Assembly (NCBI GenBank): GCA_964350605.1
Contig: CAYGKP010000114.1
Span: forward strand, 1 to 7,963
From: CAYGKP01 sp964350605
GTDB taxonomy: Bacteria; Bacteroidota; Bacteroidia; Cytophagales; JAAEPT01
Reading direction: 5' to 3'
DNA length: 7,963 nucleotides
Shown here: positions 6,218 through 7,963 of the stretch, piece after piece
Numbering within the stretch: the stretch's first letter is position 1
Layout: each line of letters opens with the position of its first letter
The notes under the pieces: generated by a model
The model's input: the letters and a program-made list of their open reading frames with translations, nothing else
Databases searched by the model: none
What the model was told of the DNA's origin: nothing
Program-made: the position numbers and the translations under genes

Positions 6218-7732
6218 CTAAAATAGAACACCGCCGCCCAGCGAAAAATTCCATCGCTGTATATCGGACAGAATGGCTGGTTGTGACGCGTCTGCGACGC
6301 TGTAGGGTGCATAACCCGCGCCAATCCACTCGCGCCAGACCGATAAGTCCATGAAGAATTTGCCATCGCGGTAGCCCCCGCCGCCCGTCACGCGCCTGCG
6401 GCTGCGGTCGACCGAGCGGAGCCCGGCCACCTCCTGGAACGGCGAGTCCTCGTACTGATAGCCCAGACGGAAGTAGTAGCGTTTGGCGCGTACCTCGGTG
6501 CCCAGGCGAACAATCGTGGTGCGCCCGTAGAGTGCCTCAATGGTCCGATTGTCACCCGAAAAATCGGCCAGCGAACTGTTCAGTTTGAGCTGGCTGTAAT
6601 CGACCGTTTCCACTTCGGCACTCACCAATCCATACTTGCCCACGAACCCCGTCGCTCCGACCGAGAAACGCCAAGGGGTGCGCAGTGTGTAGTCAAAGTC
6701 GCTGGGAATTGTCGCGTCCTCGACAAAGAAGTTGAAGGTGCTTCCGCGGAACTCTGCGCTGAGGCGGGCGGTGTATTGCTCGTTGAGGGCGAATAGAGTC
6801 GGGGTCTGGACGCGTCCGCCGAGCATCAGCCAAGTCGCGGGCCGCCAAAGCAATCCTACCTGCGCTTGAATGCCTAGGCCCGTGGTGTTGATCTCTTCGT
6901 CCAAATCGAAGCGTTGGAGGGTGTCAGCACCGGAGATGTCTTCCTGGTATTCGCTTGTTCGGTTGTAACGAAGGGTAGCGACCGACACCCCACCACCGAG
7001 GAACAAACGGTCCTGGTAATTCCCTGCCCAAGCCATTGAAAAGAGATTCTGCCCCCCGCTTTCGGTGATGATTTCTTGCTGGCGGACAGGTAGCCCCGCT
7101 TCGTAGGTAAAATAGCTGGAGGGTGTGCCTCGGTTGTCGATGATGTCGATGAAGTAGGCCACCGCCAAGGGGTCGGTGAAGGCCCCCACTTGGTTGTCGA
7201 GGTCCTGCCAAGGGGTGCCTTCGGCTTGCTGGACGAATGCATCGCGGCGCGAGCTGGAAAAATTGGTGCCCTCGTAGCTGGTCCGGCGGTTGAAGTTCTG
7301 GGTGCGTTGGTAGGAGAAGCTCCAGGTGCGGCCTTTCCAGGGGCTGCCCGGAACGTCCGATGCCTTATGGGCAACGAACGAAAAGTGTTGGAGCCCCAGG
7401 CCGAAACGATTGTCCCCAGTGGTTCCCGCGACTTGTCCGCTTGATTCGTACTGGGCTTGGGTGTTCGACGACTCGCCCCAGAAGCTAAGGCTGTATTCCG
7501 AACGGTTGTACATCCCCAAGCCCGCTGGGTTGCCCGCGACCGAGCTTGCGTCCGCGCCAATGGCTGTTGTGATGCCGCCCATGCCCAAGGTGCGGGGGGA
7601 ACCCACCCCGTCAATCTGTCCGAAACGAATGGCGTCTTGGTAGTACCCGAAGGCACTCGGGTCGATTTGTGCCACAACAGCATGGCTCCCGAGCCCGAGC
7701 CCCAGAAGGAGTAGTTGGCGCATCAATCGCAT
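6218..7732 (-). CDS. OmpP1/FadL/TodX-family outer-membrane barrel protein
   Basis: This is probably an outer-membrane beta-barrel for a hydrophobic or small substrate; such Bacteroidota proteins are often labelled hemin receptor or outer-membrane transport protein without direct proof. The 504-residue precursor has a signal peptide ending in SHAVVA, with likely cleavage before Q22. The N-terminal family signature is present: YYQDAIRFGQ (30-39), RTLGMGGITTAIGADASS (47-64) and NPAGLGMYNRSEY (68-80). In FadL-like proteins this region forms the hatch. The rest alternates aromatic and polar residues with frequent Gly, as in transmembrane strands, and ends in Phe (GGGVLF), as expected for BAM-assembled barrels. 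Start is ATG 7732; ATG 7723 (codon 4) would also leave a signal peptide. It lacks the PorV N-terminal signature, so I do not call it PorV. It sits between a Ser/Pro-rich tail gene and the exported redoxin, suggesting an envelope operon. Confidence 0.85.
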   Translation of the reverse strand: MRLMRQLLLLGLGLGSHAVVAQIDPSAFGYYQDAIRFGQIDGVGSPRTLGMGGITTAIGADASSVAGNPAGLGMYNRSEYSLSFWGESSNTQAQYESSGQVAGTTGDNRFGLGLQHFSFVAHKASDVPGSPWKGRTWSFSYQRTQNFNRRTSYEGTNFSSSRRDAFVQQAEGTPWQDLDNQVGAFTDPLAVAYFIDIIDNRGTPSSYFTYEAGLPVRQQEIITESGGQNLFSMAWAGNYQDRLFLGGGVSVATLRYNRTSEYQEDISGADTLQRFDLDEEINTTGLGIQAQVGLLWRPATWLMLGGRVQTPTLFALNEQYTARLSAEFRGSTFNFFVEDATIPSDFDYTLRTPWRFSVGATGFVGKYGLVSAEVETVDYSQLKLNSSLADFSGDNRTIEALYGRTTIVRLGTEVRAKRYYFRLGYQYEDSPFQEVAGLRSVDRSRRRVTGGGGYRDGKFFMDLSVWREWIGAGYAPYSVADASQPAILSDIQRWNFSLGGGVLF

Positions 7733-7748
7733 GAATCAGAGGAAGCCG

Positions 7749-7963
7749 CTAGAAGCGATTGGGCTTGTTGCGAGGGGTCGAAGAAGGCGAGGATGAAGGA
7801 CTTCTCGACGGAGAAGAAGAAGGGCTGGGCGAGGAATAGCTTGGCGACTCGATGCGGATCGGTTTGTTCGGCTTCGAGTGGGCGGGTGGCAAGGCGATGG
7901 TGTTGCTGCCGCCACCACGGGGGCGGGGGTTGTTGTTTCTCGGCTGGTTCGATTCAAAAGAAG
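7749..7963 (-). CDS. C-terminal end of an unidentified Ser/Pro-rich protein (partial)
   Basis: The leftward frame with first full codon at 7961 gives 70 residues and a TAG (7751-7749), 16 nt before the barrel start. Composition is strongly biased: an Asn/Pro/Arg/Gly stretch (QPRNNNPRPRGGGSNT, residues 6-21), then KPNKPIRIESP (30-40), then a Ser-Pro tract (SYSSPSPSSSPSRSPSSSPS, 41-60) and a basic end, RNKPNRF. It looks like a disordered tail. I prefer this frame because it gives a coherent repetitive composition and a stop that does not overlap the next gene. A second leftward frame is also open to 7736 and cannot be fully excluded. The terminal Phe recalls outer-membrane proteins, but nothing else supports that. 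Function is unknown. Confidence 0.5.
   Translation of the reverse strand, partial: SFESNQPRNNNPRPRGGGSNTIALPPAHSKPNKPIRIESPSYSSPSPSSSPSRSPSSSPSSTPRNKPNRF

Noticed and set aside
6218..7732. Barrel protein as PorV of the type IX secretion system
   Set aside because: PorV is shorter and has a different N-terminal signature. The LGMGG...NPAGLGMY pattern fits the general OmpP1/FadL group.
7736..7963. Alternative leftward frame ending at 7736
   Set aside because: It stays open to the window edge, but its Arg/Leu-rich composition looks like a shifted reading of Ser/Pro codons. The frame ending at 7749 gives a more coherent tail. Not fully excluded.

Overview
This G+C-rich window looks like a chromosomal segment from a member of the Bacteroidota, probably a marine or environmental lineage. 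The evidence is gene content and order: a DUF1599 protein overlapping a DoxX-like BT_3928-family protein and divergent from folP-cdaA, a FadL/OmpP1-type barrel of the flavobacterial kind, a TlpA-type thioredoxin with tail segments resembling type IX secretion sorting domains, and AT-rich TATCTTT boxes like the Bacteroidota -7 promoter element. Ribosome binding sites are weak or absent, as is usual in this phylum.

Layout, left to right. (1) Bases 1-211 hold the 3' end of a rightward gene with a Lys/Pro-rich repeat tail, apparently broken by a one-base frameshift near 150-160. (2) Leftward, 1913-208, is a folP (dihydropteroate synthase) - cdaA (diadenylate cyclase) operon with an ATGA overlap. 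(3) A short divergent interval (about 1897-1946) carries an inverted repeat of a promoter-like octamer. (4) Rightward, 1946-5245, is a compact four-gene run: DUF1599, BT_3928/DoxX-like membrane protein, a DppB-like peptide ABC permease and shikimate kinase. Gaps are -4, +11 and -1 nt. (5) Leftward, 7963-5249, are the Ser/Pro-rich C-terminal end of an unidentified protein, an outer-membrane FadL-like barrel, and an exported TlpA-like thioredoxin.

Functionally the window mixes housekeeping metabolism (folate and shikimate/aromatic pathways), second-messenger synthesis (c-di-AMP) and envelope proteins (peptide permease, DoxX-like protein, exported redoxin, outer-membrane barrel). Both convergent junctions are extremely tight: one shares a CTAG palindrome as both stops (if the frameshift is corrected), the other leaves 3 nt. 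No terminator hairpin is visible. No stretch over 300 nt lacks a gene. I found no RNA genes, CRISPR array, insertion sequence or phage gene. I do not see a clearly new system. The most useful leads are the frameshifted repeat tail, the tandem sorting-domain-like tail on the redoxin, and the recurring promoter-like octamer.
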